The notes: a model not told the origin generated them from the sequence alone. DNA of 64,000 nucleotides from Novosphingobium huizhouense (GCF_020179475.1 NZ_JAILXZ010000003.1:496001-560000), one strand, 5' to 3'; shown: positions 37,224-47,025, counted from the stretch's first letter. Translations and numbers: made by a program.

Positions 37224-38198
37224 ATGAGGGCGCTCGCAAATTCCGACAGGCCGCAACCGACCGGCACGACGAGCACCGCGGACATGGCGTTCATCGCTGG
37301 CGGGCAGTTCGTAATGGGCTCGGACCGCCATTATCCCGAAGAGGCCCCGACGCAGCGCGTGGCCGTCGACGGCTTCTGGATCGACGTCGGCCCGGTGACC
37401 AACCGCCAGTTCGCGGCGTTCGTCGAGGCCACCGGCCATGTCACCAACGCCGAACTCTCCGCCGATCCGGCCGACTATCCCGGCGCCCTGCCGGAAATGC
37501 TGCAGCCCGCATCGCTGGTGTTCGATCCGCCGCGCCATCGGGTGACCGACCATTCGAACATCACCCAGTGGTGGCAGTATCGCCCGGGCGCGGACTGGCG
37601 CCACCCCCAGGGTCCGGGCTCGTCGATCGAGGGGCTCGACGATCATCCGGTGGTGCACGTGGCTTATGCCGATGCCGAAGCCTATGCCGCCTGGGCGGGC
37701 AAGTCGCTGCCGACCGAGGCCGAATGGGAGTATGCCGCCCGCGGCGGGCTCGAGGGCAGCGAATTTGCCTGGGGCGACGAGCTGATGCCCGAGGGGCGCG
37801 CGATGGCGAACTTCTGGCAGGGCCACTTTCCCAACGAGAACCTGCTGCTCGACGGCTATGCCCGCACCTCCCCGGTCGGCGCGTTCCCGCCGAACGGCTT
37901 CGGGCTCAGCGACATGATCGGCAACGTCTGGGAGTGGACGCAGGACTATTTCACCGCGCGGCGCCCGGTCAACGCCGAACGGCCCTGCTGCGCGGTGCGC
38001 AATCCACTGGGCGCCGAGCGCGAGCAGAGCTTCGACCCGGCGCTCCCCGGCATCACCATCCCCCGCAAGGTGCTCAAGGGGGGATCGCATCTTTGCGCGC
38101 CGAACTACTGCCGCCGCTATCGGCCGGCGGCGCGCCATGCCCAGCCGACCGACACATCGACCAGCCACGTAGGCTTCCGCTGCGTCATCCGGGGATGA
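37224..38198 (+). CDS. Formylglycine-generating enzyme (sulfatase-modifying factor)
   Basis: 324-residue FGE-sulfatase family protein. The diagnostic catalytic cysteines Cys291 and Cys296 are present in GGSHLCAPNYCRRYRPAAR, followed by SHVGFRCV as in true aerobic FGE, so it should oxidise the Cys of a CxPxR/CxAxR sulfatase motif to formylglycine. No signal peptide, so cytoplasmic. The likely client is the sulfatase at 43274, whose motif is CTAGR. Start ATG 37224 follows GGAG. Co-directional with DUF1622 and DUF202. Confidence 0.92.
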   Translation: MRALANSDRPQPTGTTSTADMAFIAGGQFVMGSDRHYPEEAPTQRVAVDGFWIDVGPVTNRQFAAFVEATGHVTNAELSADPADYPGALPEMLQPASLVFDPPRHRVTDHSNITQWWQYRPGADWRHPQGPGSSIEGLDDHPVVHVAYADAEAYAAWAGKSLPTEAEWEYAARGGLEGSEFAWGDELMPEGRAMANFWQGHFPNENLLLDGYARTSPVGAFPPNGFGLSDMIGNVWEWTQDYFTARRPVNAERPCCAVRNPLGAEREQSFDPALPGITIPRKVLKGGSHLCAPNYCRRYRPAARHAQPTDTSTSHVGFRCVIRG

Positions 38199-38211
38199 CG
38201 CAGCGTGCCGC

Positions 38212-39039
38212 TCAACGGAAGCCGGCGCGCAGGAACAGCGCCGGGCCGCTGAAGCCGTACTTCAGGCGGCCGTTCCAGCGCGGCTTGTCGACATCGACCC
38301 GGTAATCGACATAGCGGTACATCGCGCCGATGCCGAAGTTCCTGGCAAAGCGCCACGTCACGGCGCCCTGGGCGTTGACGAGGCGGCCCTTGTAGTCGGA
38401 AATCTTCAGCGACAGATAGTCGATCCGCCCCGACAAGGTGACCCCGGGCGCGATCTGCTGGCGGGCGAAAAGGCCGATGGTCGGCAACGGCGCGAGCAGC
38501 GTGCGGCGCCGCGTAGCCCCGGTCACCGTCGCCTCGCCGACCCGCGCCGCGCCGGACAGGCGAACCGTGAAGTCGGTGGCGTGAACCCCGAGCGCCGCGC
38601 CGATCCGCGTGTTGTCGTCCTTGACGAAGGCATAGCCCACGGTCGCGCGATAGACGCTCGAATCGAACCCGCTGTCGAGCCGACCTCCGACGGGATAGAC
38701 CGCATCGTCGAATGCGATGTCACGGCGCAGCGTCGCGCTGCCGCGCCGACGCAGCGAGTAGAACTCGGTGTCGAGCGACCAGCGCCCGCTGCCGAAGCGC
38801 AGCCCCGCGTTGACCTGGGGCAGAGCCTTGCGCTTGCTGAGGTCGAGGTCGGATTCGAGATCAATCGTGCTCGCGACCTGAGGGCGGTTCGTGGCCGCGA
38901 CGCGCACCTGCGAGTCCACGTCGGGGAGATAGGCGCCAACCTCGATCCAGTACTTGTCGTCGATCTCCTGCGCGATGGCGGGCTGCGACATTGCCATCGT
39001 CGCGCCCAGAACCGCGCCCACGCGGCAAACATTTTTCAT
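38212..39039 (-). CDS. Outer-membrane porin-like barrel protein
   Basis: 275 residues with signal peptide (RVGAVLGATMAMSQPAIAQ). The mature chain alternates hydrophobic strands (RWSLDTEFYSL, FGIGAMYRYVDYRVDV) and ends FLRAGFR, fitting an outer-membrane barrel. Not a classical porin by length; function unknown. ATG 39039 follows CAGGAGA and the signal peptide. Converges with the FGE gene. Confidence 0.75.
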   Translation of the reverse strand: MKNVCRVGAVLGATMAMSQPAIAQEIDDKYWIEVGAYLPDVDSQVRVAATNRPQVASTIDLESDLDLSKRKALPQVNAGLRFGSGRWSLDTEFYSLRRRGSATLRRDIAFDDAVYPVGGRLDSGFDSSVYRATVGYAFVKDDNTRIGAALGVHATDFTVRLSGAARVGEATVTGATRRRTLLAPLPTIGLFARQQIAPGVTLSGRIDYLSLKISDYKGRLVNAQGAVTWRFARNFGIGAMYRYVDYRVDVDKPRWNGRLKYGFSGPALFLRAGFR

Positions 39040-39365
39040 GTGACGTCTCCTGTCCGCGCAGGTTCCCTCCCGCGTGTCCACGCCAGGACCTGGGCCTGCA
39101 CAACCTGACCTGATCGGCACCCGACAGGCATCGGGGTTTCCCCTTGCAGCGCGGCATCATCATTCCCGACAGGGCCCCCGATCTCTACCGCAAGCCACGG
39201 ATTTCCAAGTGCCGGGCCGTCTGTGGCGGTCCCGAGGCATCAGGTTCGTCCGGCTCGCGTCTGCGGGTTTCCACCGGTTGCAGGCCCCCTCGCCTCCGAT
39301 CAGCTTTCCCGCCGACCAGCTCGGCCGGTGATCGGCCTGGCCGGCGATGACAGGGAGACGACACG

Positions 39366-40220
39366 ATGGACCATGCCGAGGGCTTGCTCAGTACTGCCCC
39401 TCTGCCTCTGCTGGGGCTGCTGGTGTTCGCGGTGCTTATCGCGGCGATGCAGATGGGTGCGCTGGTCAAGCGCCGCATGAACCGGCGCGAAGGCGGCGGG
39501 AACAGCGAGGAAGGCTACATCGTGTCGGGGGCGCTGGGGTTGATGGCGCTGCTGCTGGGCTTCACGTTCAACCTTGCGATCGACCGGTACGACCATCGCC
39601 GCGAGCTGGCGCTGGAGGAGGCGAACGCGATCGGCACGACCTACTTGCGCGCGCAGATGCTGGAAGAACCGGCCCGCACGCGCGTCAGCACCTTGCTGCA
39701 GCGCTATTCGGCCAACCACCTCGCGCTCGCCGAGGCGAGCGACCCGCGCAAGCGCGAGGCCCTGCTCGCGCAATCGGACGAAGGGCAGATCCGCCTGTGG
39801 CGCGCGACGATCGAGGCGATCCGCCCGGTCGCCAACGACACCGTCTCGCGGCCGTTCCTCGAGGCGATGAACGCGACGATCGATGCGGGCGCCGCGCGCG
39901 TCGCCGCTCGACGCGCGCACGTCCCGCCGCGGGTGCTCGCCACGCTGCTGCTCTACATGGCGATCAGCGCCTTCATCCTTGGCTGCGTCTCCAACGGCTC
40001 GCGCTGGCGCCCGGCGCCCAGCGTGCTCCTTGCGCTGTTCTCGCTCGCCTACATCCTGACGATCGACATCGACCGTCCCAACGGCGGCGCGATCCGCGAG
40101 CCTCAGGCCGCGATTGTCGATGTCCTGACGATGATGCGCGCGCACCCGCCCGGCAGCTTCGATCCGCCGGCCCCGTCTGCGGCCCAGCCGTCGCTTCCGC
40201 CCGCTTCGGCGCAGCGCTGA
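39366..40220 (+). CDS. Bestrophin-like (DUF4239-type) membrane protein
   Basis: 284 residues with a membrane helix at 13-35, a second at about 52-75, a long soluble region with charged helices, and two C-terminal membrane helices (VLATLLLYMAISAFILG, VLLALFSLAYILTIDID). This layout is that of the DUF4239/bestrophin-like group; channel activity is not shown. C-terminal tail is Pro/Ala-rich. Confidence 0.65.
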   Translation: MDHAEGLLSTAPLPLLGLLVFAVLIAAMQMGALVKRRMNRREGGGNSEEGYIVSGALGLMALLLGFTFNLAIDRYDHRRELALEEANAIGTTYLRAQMLEEPARTRVSTLLQRYSANHLALAEASDPRKREALLAQSDEGQIRLWRATIEAIRPVANDTVSRPFLEAMNATIDAGAARVAARRAHVPPRVLATLLLYMAISAFILGCVSNGSRWRPAPSVLLALFSLAYILTIDIDRPNGGAIREPQAAIVDVLTMMRAHPPGSFDPPAPSAAQPSLPPASAQR

Positions 40221-40758
40221 TCCAGCGAATGGACCGGGCGAACGGGAGAGGTTCCTGCCCCCTGTCCGGGATCGCGCGCCGCCAAGTCATGGCTAATCCC
40301 GATAAATACGCCGCTCACAAGGTGAGACGAACGGGAGCATTGGGACGGATATGCGAGTCTGCGCAATCGTGCGCAGCCGGCCGCATCTTCAGACGCCGCC
40401 CCCGGTCGTGCCTGTCATAACCTCCCCCCCGCCGCAGGCACCGGGGCAACGGCAGGGCGCTGCGGAGATTTCGGGTTGAACTCCGCGGCGCCCGAAGGGG
40501 CCGTTCTTGCACCACCGGTCCGCAAGGGAGCGATCGGGGCCTGGCCGCTGGCGCGCGCATCCGGCGCGAGGCCGGTTCGCCGCAAAAACTGCCGCTCGGA
40601 TCGTTCCTTCCCGGGGTTTTTCCTGATAGCTATCGTTCCGGTCTTCCCGGAAGATGCCCGGATGCAACAGGCGCGCTATTGGTGTGCGGGCGGGTTGCCC
40701 GTAGTGGGACCGACTGAGGAGTTCGACGTGTTCGCATTCGGGGCGAGGAAGGGCGCAA
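40221..40758. other. Gene-free stretch upstream of the response regulator
   Basis: No convincing gene. It contains a strong hairpin with 13-bp stem (40455-40467 with 40481-40493, one wobble) and a 13-base loop without a T tract. The part 40600-40660 is less GC-rich and probably carries the promoter. A 96-codon open frame (40476-40766) has no protein-like features. Confidence 0.5.
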
Positions 40759-41404
40759 GTGAGTAGCCCGACTCGCCGCGTGCTGATCGCGGACGATCAC
40801 GACGTCGTCCGCCGGGGCGTTCGCGCGCTGCTGGAAACCCGGTCCAACCTGCACATCGTGGCCGAGGCCACCAAGGGCCGCGAGGCGCTCGAGGAAGCGC
40901 GCAGCACCAGGCCCGACATCGTCATTCTCGATTATTCACTCCCGGAAATGAACGGGCTGGACCTGACGCTTTCGATCAAGCGCGAGATGCCGCGGGTCGA
41001 GGTGATGATCTATACCATGCACGACCGCGAGGAACTGGTGCTGGAAGTCCTGCGCGCGGGCGCACGCGCCTATGTCCTCAAGTCGGATACCGAGCGCCAC
41101 CTGCTGGCCGCGGTCGATGCGCTGTCGATCCATCGCCCCTACTTCTCCGGGGGTCATTTCGGAGACCTTGCTCGAGCGCTTCCTCGGGTCTGCACCCGCG
41201 GCGCAGGCGACCTTGACCCACCGCGAGCGCGAAGTCGTCCAGCTGATCGCCGAAGGCCGCATCAACAAGGAAATCGGCCACATGCTGAACATCAGCATCA
41301 AGACGGTGGAGACCCACCGCGCAGCGGTGATGCACAAGCTAAAGCTGCGCACCACCGCCGAACTCGTGCGCTACGCGGTGCGCAACAACATCGTCGAAGC
41401 CTGA
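40759..41404 (+). pseudogene. NarL/FixJ-type response regulator gene with a frameshift
   Basis: Starts at GTG 40759 behind GAGGAAGGG. The receiver domain (ADDHDVVRRGV, phospho-acceptor Asp58 in VILDYS) reads in one frame to FSGG, then the LuxR HTH (LTHREREVVQLIAEGRINKEIGHM) continues in the next frame to 41404. The break is at a run of five G (41149-41153); removing one G restores a continuous 214-residue protein. Either a sequencing error, a real mutation or an in-run slippage. Cognate kinase is on the other strand at 41460. Confidence 0.85.
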
Positions 41405-41459
41405 GCACGCCGGCGGGTGTAATTCCATCGCCGGTCGATCGGCGACTGGGGCACCGGCT

Positions 41460-42686
41460 TCAGGCGAAGGCGGACGAGATGGCCGACGAAATGTCCGCAC
41501 CCTCCGCGCCCAGCGCGGCGGGGTCTAAGTCGCGGTGTCCGCCGTCACGAGGCAGATGCGCGACGATGATCGTGCCGTGGCCGCCCTTGCGAGTATCGAT
41601 CCGAAGCACCCCGCCCAGTTCGGCAACGCGGGCGGTCATCCCGGCGATCCCCACGCCGAACGTCATCTCGTTGCGCGCCGGGGCGCAGGTCACGCCGTTG
41701 CGCAGCCCCTTGCCGTCGTCGCACACGACCAGTTCCAGCGCATCGGGCCGGTCGCTCAGGCGGACGCGCACGCGCGTGGCCGCCGCGTGCCGGTAGACGT
41801 TGCTGAGCGTCTCCTGCAGCACGCGATAGATGGCGCTCTCTGCGGCCGACGTGCGATGGAGATCGCAGCCGTAGACCCGTGCGTCGACTTCGAGTCCCGA
41901 CCGCCGCGCGAACCCCTCGCAAAGCAGCAGGACCGCGCCATGCAGCCCATGCTGCTCCAGTTGGGGCGGGTGCAGCAGGTAGGTCAGGCCGCGCAGCTCC
42001 TTGTGGAACTGGGCCAGCATCCCGGACAGGTCGTCGATCACTTCGGCGCAGAGATTCTCGGCCGGCGCGCTCTTCAGCTGGGCCAGCATCAGGTTCATCC
42101 CGATCAGATGCTGCGCAGCAGTATCGTGCAGGTCACGGGCGAGCCGCAAGCGCTCCTCGTCGTGGACCCGCGCGAGATTGGAGCGCGCCTGCATCAGACT
42201 GATGTTGAGCGACCGCTTTTCGTGGCGAAGCTGGAACAACTCGCTCACGTCCGAACGCGAGATGATGGTATAGCGCACGCCGTGAAGATCGATGCGGCTC
42301 AACGAAAGGTGCCAGAATTTTCCTTTCTCGCCGTTGCGGACCGTCAGTTGCACGGGGCAACCGGCCCCCGCGGAGAAGCGGTCGAGCCGTTCGACGACGT
42401 GCCGCGCCTCGGTGGTTCCTGACGCTTGCATCCATTGCCAGTAGCTGCGGAAGTTCTGTCCCTTGGCCAGGAGCGGAGATTCGTCCTCGGTCGTGGCGCG
42501 TTCGGTCCAGGCCTGGTTGAGCTTCAGGATCCGCCAGTCCGCGCCGGCAATCGCAATCTGGACGGGAAGATTGTCGATCAACAGTTGTACGGCGCCACTG
42601 ACCGATGGAGCCGGGCGCTCCGCCGAAGTTTGCGTGGCATGCTGCGATTGCATCGCAATCAATTCCGAAGGTCCCCCACGAACCAC
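41460..42686 (-). CDS. Sensor histidine kinase, HisKA_3 (NarX/DesK type)
   Basis: 408 residues without membrane segments: a PAS-like sensor at about residues 30-160 (ADWRILKLNQAWTERATTED), then the HisKA_3 dimerisation domain with the phospho-accepting His in RLARDLHDTAAQHL and a HATPase_c domain (ETLSNVYRHAAATRVRVRL, DDGKGL). Start GTG 42686 follows GGGAG; ATG 42653 is an alternative. Cytoplasmic sensing is implied. Convergent with the frameshifted response regulator, probably its partner. Confidence 0.9.
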   Translation of the reverse strand: MVRGGPSELIAMQSQHATQTSAERPAPSVSGAVQLLIDNLPVQIAIAGADWRILKLNQAWTERATTEDESPLLAKGQNFRSYWQWMQASGTTEARHVVERLDRFSAGAGCPVQLTVRNGEKGKFWHLSLSRIDLHGVRYTIISRSDVSELFQLRHEKRSLNISLMQARSNLARVHDEERLRLARDLHDTAAQHLIGMNLMLAQLKSAPAENLCAEVIDDLSGMLAQFHKELRGLTYLLHPPQLEQHGLHGAVLLLCEGFARRSGLEVDARVYGCDLHRTSAAESAIYRVLQETLSNVYRHAAATRVRVRLSDRPDALELVVCDDGKGLRNGVTCAPARNEMTFGVGIAGMTARVAELGGVLRIDTRKGGHGTIIVAHLPRDGGHRDLDPAALGAEGADISSAISSAFA

Positions 42687-43273
42687 GATCCATCACTCCC
42701 AATAGGACTTTGGGAAGACTCCGAGGTTCCACCCGACCGCCCTGCCTGAGACTTCGCGTAGGTATATTTCCATTTTCCTATCCGGTAAAGTAATTAGGCA
42801 AAAATCACAGTTTGGTTACTCACCGGTAATACTAAAAACCTGTTTAATTCGTCTCGTAAGCTACTGCCATTCCGCGATTTTTCCCCTTAAATTACAATCT
42901 CGCGTCAAATCCGGTCTTTCACCGGACCGGGCGAGGGCCCGGTCACTTAGGTGCCGCGCAGCAATTGGAGCGAAAGCTCCGCAAAAACCCGCTCGGTTGC
43001 GCACCGCAACCGGCTCCCCGAACGATCGCGTCTCGGTCCGATTCGCCGTTTGTCCTGGGCGCCATGCTGCGCCGCATCGACTCGGGCGAAGGCGCGGGGC
43101 CAGCATTGCTGCACCTCCCCCTTCCCTGCACAAATCGCGCGATAGGAAGCGCCGCCCGGCCGCGTCGGGGTTTTCCCCGGTGAACACGCCCGCGGCGGAG
43201 CGGTACTCCATGGGGCCGAGCCCGAAGGCTCGGATCGCGTTACTTGCGAGCAATTCACCCGCGGAGAACGAAC
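42687..43273. other. Long intergenic region with AT-rich core
   Basis: Between the divergent kinase and sulfatase genes. 42755-42900 is strikingly AT-rich for this genome and carries two direct CCGGTAA repeats (42782-42788 and 42823-42829), 41 bases apart; likely promoters for both sides. A perfect 8-bp hairpin (GACCGGGC 42925-42932 with 42937-42944) follows. No gene. Confidence 0.6.
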
Positions 43274-44788
43274 ATGGCTTCGAAACCGAATATCCTGGTC
43301 ATCTGGGGAGACGACATCGGCTGGCAGAATGTCAGTGCCTACGGGCTCGGGACGATGGGCTACACCACCCCGAACATCGACAGCATCGGTCTCGGCGGAA
43401 TCCGCTTTACCGACCACTACGCCCAGCAGTCGTGCACCGCCGGGCGCGCTGCGTTCATCACCGGGCAGTACCCGATCCGTTCGGGCATGGTCACCGTCGG
43501 ACAGCCAGGCGATGCCCTGGGGCTGCAGAAGGCTTCGCCCTGCCTCGCCGAAGTTATGAAGGAAGCCGGCTACCGGACCGGCCACTTCGGCAAGAGCCAC
43601 CTCGGCGACCGCAACGAGCATCTGCCGACCAACCACGGCTTCGACGAATTCTTCGGCAACCTCTACCACCTCAATGTGTCCGAGGAAGACCAGCAGCGCG
43701 ACTATCAGAACTTCGCCAAAGCGTATTCGGGCAGCCTCGAGGAATACGAAAAGAAGTTCGGCGCGCGCGGCGTGATCCACAGCTTCGCCACCGACGTCGA
43801 CGATCCCACCGAAGACCCCCGCTTTGGCCGCGTCGGCAAGCAGAAGATCGAGGATACCGGCCCGCTCCACCAGGAGCGCATGCACGACGTCGACGCGGCC
43901 GAGTTCATCCCGAAGGCGCTCGATTTCATGAAGAACGCCAAGGATGCCGACGAACCGTTCTTCGTGTGGCTCAACACCAGTCGCATGCACCTCTACACCC
44001 GGCTCAACGACAAGTGGCGCTACGCGGCGGAAAAGTACTCGTCCGAGGCCGACATCCACGGCTCGGGCATGCTCCAGCACGATCATGACGTCGGCCTGGT
44101 GCTCGATTTCCTCAAGGAACACGGCCTCGACGAGAACACCATCGTCTGGTACTCGACCGACAACGGCCCCGAGCACTCGTCGTGGCCGCACGGCGGAACA
44201 ACGCCGTGGCGGGGCGAGAAGATGACCACCTACGAAGGCGGCGTCCGGGTGATCTCGATGCTGCGCTGGCCGGGCGTGATCGAGCCGCTCCAGCTCAAGA
44301 ACGGTATCCAGTCGCACCAGGACATGTTCACCACGCTGGCCGCGGCCGCAGGCGTGCCGGACGTGCGCGAAAAGGTCCTCGCCGAGAAGAACCAGTACAT
44401 CGATGGCGTCAACAACCTCGACTACTGGCTCGGAAAGTCCGAGGACTCGGCCCGCAACCACATCTTCCACTACAACGAATCCAAGCTCACCGCGATGCGG
44501 ATGGGGCCGTGGAAGTGGCACTTCTCGACGGCCGAGGACTACTACGGCACGATCGTCGGCCGCTCCAAGCCGCTGGTGTTCAACATCCGCATGGACCCGT
44601 TCGAAAGCTACGACAACAGCGACTCCTACGGTCACCTGATCCAGAAGGTCTCGTGGCAGACCGGGCCGATGGGCGAGATGATGAAGGAGCACCTGATGAC
44701 GCTCGCCAAGTACCCCCCGGTCCAGGGCGGCAAGAGCTTCGACATGTCGAACGTGGTCGAACAGTTCATGAGCAAGGGCCACGACTGA
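43274..44788 (+). CDS. Type I sulfatase (arylsulfatase family), cytoplasmic
   Basis: 504-residue formylglycine-dependent sulfatase. Metal/active-site motifs: [13 protein letters not shown] at the N terminus, the maturation motif CTAGR with Cys54, GHFGKSHLG, and [13 protein letters not shown]. It begins directly with the catalytic fold and has no signal peptide, so it should act in the cytoplasm. ATG 43274 follows GGAGA; ten more codons are open upstream. The FGE at 37224 would activate Cys54. Substrate unknown (sulfate ester). Confidence 0.93.
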   Translation: MASKPNILVIWGDDIGWQNVSAYGLGTMGYTTPNIDSIGLGGIRFTDHYAQQSCTAGRAAFITGQYPIRSGMVTVGQPGDALGLQKASPCLAEVMKEAGYRTGHFGKSHLGDRNEHLPTNHGFDEFFGNLYHLNVSEEDQQRDYQNFAKAYSGSLEEYEKKFGARGVIHSFATDVDDPTEDPRFGRVGKQKIEDTGPLHQERMHDVDAAEFIPKALDFMKNAKDADEPFFVWLNTSRMHLYTRLNDKWRYAAEKYSSEADIHGSGMLQHDHDVGLVLDFLKEHGLDENTIVWYSTDNGPEHSSWPHGGTTPWRGEKMTTYEGGVRVISMLRWPGVIEPLQLKNGIQSHQDMFTTLAAAAGVPDVREKVLAEKNQYIDGVNNLDYWLGKSEDSARNHIFHYNESKLTAMRMGPWKWHFSTAEDYYGTIVGRSKPLVFNIRMDPFESYDNSDSYGHLIQKVSWQTGPMGEMMKEHLMTLAKYPPVQGGKSFDMSNVVEQFMSKGHD

Positions 44789-44801
44789 TCGCCAGGAAGG
44801 A

Positions 44802-44830
44802 CGGGGTTTGGTCGGCGTGTCCGAACCCCG
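44802..44830 (+). terminator. Putative sulfatase terminator hairpin
   Basis: Ten-bp stem (CGGGGTTTGG with CCGAACCCCG, one G-U) 14 bases after the sulfatase stop. No T tract follows. Confidence 0.35.
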
Positions 44831-45022
44831 CCCGACTGCCATGGGCGTGGATCACCGCCGTGCGCGAGCAAGGCCCGCGGCATGCGGGCTTCGGGCGAGG
44901 TCCGAAATGGACCCAGTTTTATCCGTGAATTGAGGCACTTACGAGACTAGCGGTGGAACGCGCATGAGCCGGTCGGGTTGAAATCTGAAACTCGGCACGG
45001 TGAAAATGGCAGGTATTTCGAC

Positions 45023-45328
45023 ATGGGCTCACGCCTCTCAAGCGCAGCGCAGCGGCTGCGGAGCGCGGCTATCAGCCTCACCAGCACCGAAGACGTCGCG
45101 CTCATCAACCGCTTCGCCGACGAGCTCGATTCCCTGTCGAGCAAGGAGGAGCAATTGAAGAAGCTCGGTCTCGCGTCCGAGCGCTCGGGCACCAGCGAGG
45201 CGCTGCGGGCCTGCCTCAGCAGCGCCTTCCCGCTTCCCGAGGACAACAACTTCCGCGGCCTGCTCGCCCTGCTCGAGGAAGCGATGTGGGACGAGGAGAA
45301 GGCGCGCTCGCAGCCCAGCCACCACTGA
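45023..45328 (+). CDS. Small hypothetical helical protein
   Basis: 101 residues from ATG 45023; a TTG 15 codons upstream is possible. Charged, helical, no signal peptide: GSRLSSAAQRLRSAAISL, then DELDSLSSKEEQLKKLGL. Conserved family not recognised. Alone between the sulfatase and phoR genes. Confidence 0.5.
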   Translation: MGSRLSSAAQRLRSAAISLTSTEDVALINRFADELDSLSSKEEQLKKLGLASERSGTSEALRACLSSAFPLPEDNNFRGLLALLEEAMWDEEKARSQPSHH

Positions 45329-45743
45329 CCACGGGCCGCAGCGCCTGAACCCGGCGCGGCGGCGCCGCATTGCTGGCACGGACGTTGCGTCGCGGCCGCC
45401 AAGCGGCTAGGCGTCCGCGCACCGGGGCAACAGGAAAGACCCAACGTGGCGAGCTTACCGCACGACGCCGCCGGCGCAGCGCCGCCGTCAAGCGTCGTGA
45501 TCTGCCATCTCGACAGCGCCAGGTTCATCGGAGAAGCCCCTGCCGGGGTTCCCGCCCGGAATGTCGTCGACCGGGAGCCGATCCCGGCAGGCTACGGCTT
45601 CCCCGAGGCGAGCCCGGTGGTGTGTCGCGCCCGAGCCGCGCGCAGGCCAAGAGCCGCGGTGTGACGACCACCGGACGGATTGCCGCCGAACCCGCGCGAG
45701 CTTCGTGTCATCCCTTCGCAACATGCATGCTATTGACAGGCCG
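45329..45743. other. Gene-free stretch upstream of phoR
   Basis: No convincing gene. A 72-codon open frame (45446-45664) lacks protein-like composition. No PHO-box-like repeat was found here. Confidence 0.5.
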
Positions 45744-46919
45744 ATGATGAAGGGCGCCAATCTTCCATGGTCGGGCATCGCAATCGCCATCGGCACCGCG
45801 ATCGCCATGACGTTCGCCGGCGCAAATCCTTGGCTCGCGGTCGCGGTGCTGATCCTCTGGCTCGGCTCGTTGTGGCTGTCGCGGCCCGAACCGACGGTCG
45901 AGACGCGCGGCGCGGAGGAAGGCAGCGTGAGCCGCCATGCAATGGCCGAACTCGTCGAGCCGTTCTCGGTCCCCGTGCTGATGCTCGACAATCAGCGCAT
46001 CGCCGCCGCCAATGCCGCCGCACGCGAAGCGCTGGGGCCGCACATCGTCGGCCAGGACGCCCGCGTCGCGCTGCGCCATCCGGCCGCGGTCAAGCTGCTC
46101 GACCAGCCCGAGGGCAGCGCGATGGTCCGCGGGCTGACCGGGGCGCGTTCGATCTGGCAGGTCAACCGCGTGTCGATCGACACCCGCTTCTCGCTGATCG
46201 AGCTGGTCAACCGCACCGCCGAGGCGGACATCAGCCGCGCCCACACCGATTTCGTCGCCAATGCGAGCCACGAACTGCGCACCCCGCTCGCCTCGATCAT
46301 CGGCTACATCGAGACCCTGTCCGATCCCGACGCCAAGGTCGACAAGGCGACCGCGGCGCGCTTCCATGCGACCGTCCTGCGCGAGGCCAAGCGCCTGCAG
46401 GGCCTGGTCGAGGACCTGATGAGCCTGTCGCGGATCGAAGCCGAGAAGCACGAAGTGCCGACCGAACGGATCGATCTCGGCCAGCTCGCCGAGAGCATCG
46501 TCGGCGAGGTCGGCGCCACGGTCGGCGAGGATCGCGTACAGGTCTCGGCCGTCCCCGCCGTCGTCGCCGGCGACCGCCAGCAGCTCGATCAGGTGATCCG
46601 CAACCTGATCGACAACGCGCTCAAGTACGGCGCCGCCGACAAGCCGGTGGTCGTGGCGGTCGCCAACGACGGCCGCGACGCGGTGCTTACCGTGACCGAC
46701 CGCGGCGAAGGCATCCACCCCGACCACATCCCCTACCTCACCCGGCGCTTCTACCGCACCGATCCGGGGCGCAGCCGCCAGGCGGGGGGAACCGGCCTCG
46801 GTCTCGCGATCGTCAAGCACATCGTGGAACGCCATCGCGGCGACCTCGACATTTCCAGTACGCTCGGAGTAGGGACGACCGTCACGATCCGTTTCGCAAT
46901 TGCGGCAACGGCGTCGTGA
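45744..46919 (+). CDS. phoR: Phosphate-regulon sensor histidine kinase
   Basis: Senses phosphate limitation through the Pst-PhoU complex and phosphorylates PhoB. 391 residues: an N-terminal membrane region (GIAIAIGTAIAMTF, WLAVAVLILWLGSLWL), a PAS-like domain, HisKA with the phospho-accepting His in ANASHELRTPLA, and HATPase_c (NLIDNALKYGA, DRGEGI, GGTGLGLAIVKHI). Start could be 45723, 45744 or 45747. First gene of the pho-pst cluster. Confidence 0.93.
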   Translation: MMKGANLPWSGIAIAIGTAIAMTFAGANPWLAVAVLILWLGSLWLSRPEPTVETRGAEEGSVSRHAMAELVEPFSVPVLMLDNQRIAAANAAAREALGPHIVGQDARVALRHPAAVKLLDQPEGSAMVRGLTGARSIWQVNRVSIDTRFSLIELVNRTAEADISRAHTDFVANASHELRTPLASIIGYIETLSDPDAKVDKATAARFHATVLREAKRLQGLVEDLMSLSRIEAEKHEVPTERIDLGQLAESIVGEVGATVGEDRVQVSAVPAVVAGDRQQLDQVIRNLIDNALKYGAADKPVVVAVANDGRDAVLTVTDRGEGIHPDHIPYLTRRFYRTDPGRSRQAGGTGLGLAIVKHIVERHRGDLDISSTLGVGTTVTIRFAIAATAS

Positions 46920-46944
46920 CATGCCTGCCCGACTCATGGCCTGA

Positions 46945-46973
46945 CTGTAACAAAAACGTCACGAAACCGTCGC
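46945..46973 (+). promoter_or_regulatory. PHO box before pstS
   Basis: Three 7-base repeats in 11-base period: CTGTAAC (46945-46951), ACGTCAC (46956-46962) and CCGTCGC (46967-46973), each separated by four bases. The first two fit the CTGTMAY-type PhoB half-sites well, the third is weaker. Located about 55 bases before the pstS start, where PhoB would activate the operon. Confidence 0.7.
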
Positions 46974-47025
46974 ATTGCCCGCAACTTCTTTGCCCAGAAC
47001 CATCGCGTCAGGAAGGATTCCCCCG

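Noticed and set aside
40476..40766. 96-codon frame before the response regulator
   Set aside because: No ribosome-binding site, no recognisable composition, and it overlaps the response-regulator start.
45446..45664. 72-codon GTG frame before phoR
   Set aside because: Pro/Ala/Arg-rich, no family and no ribosome-binding site.
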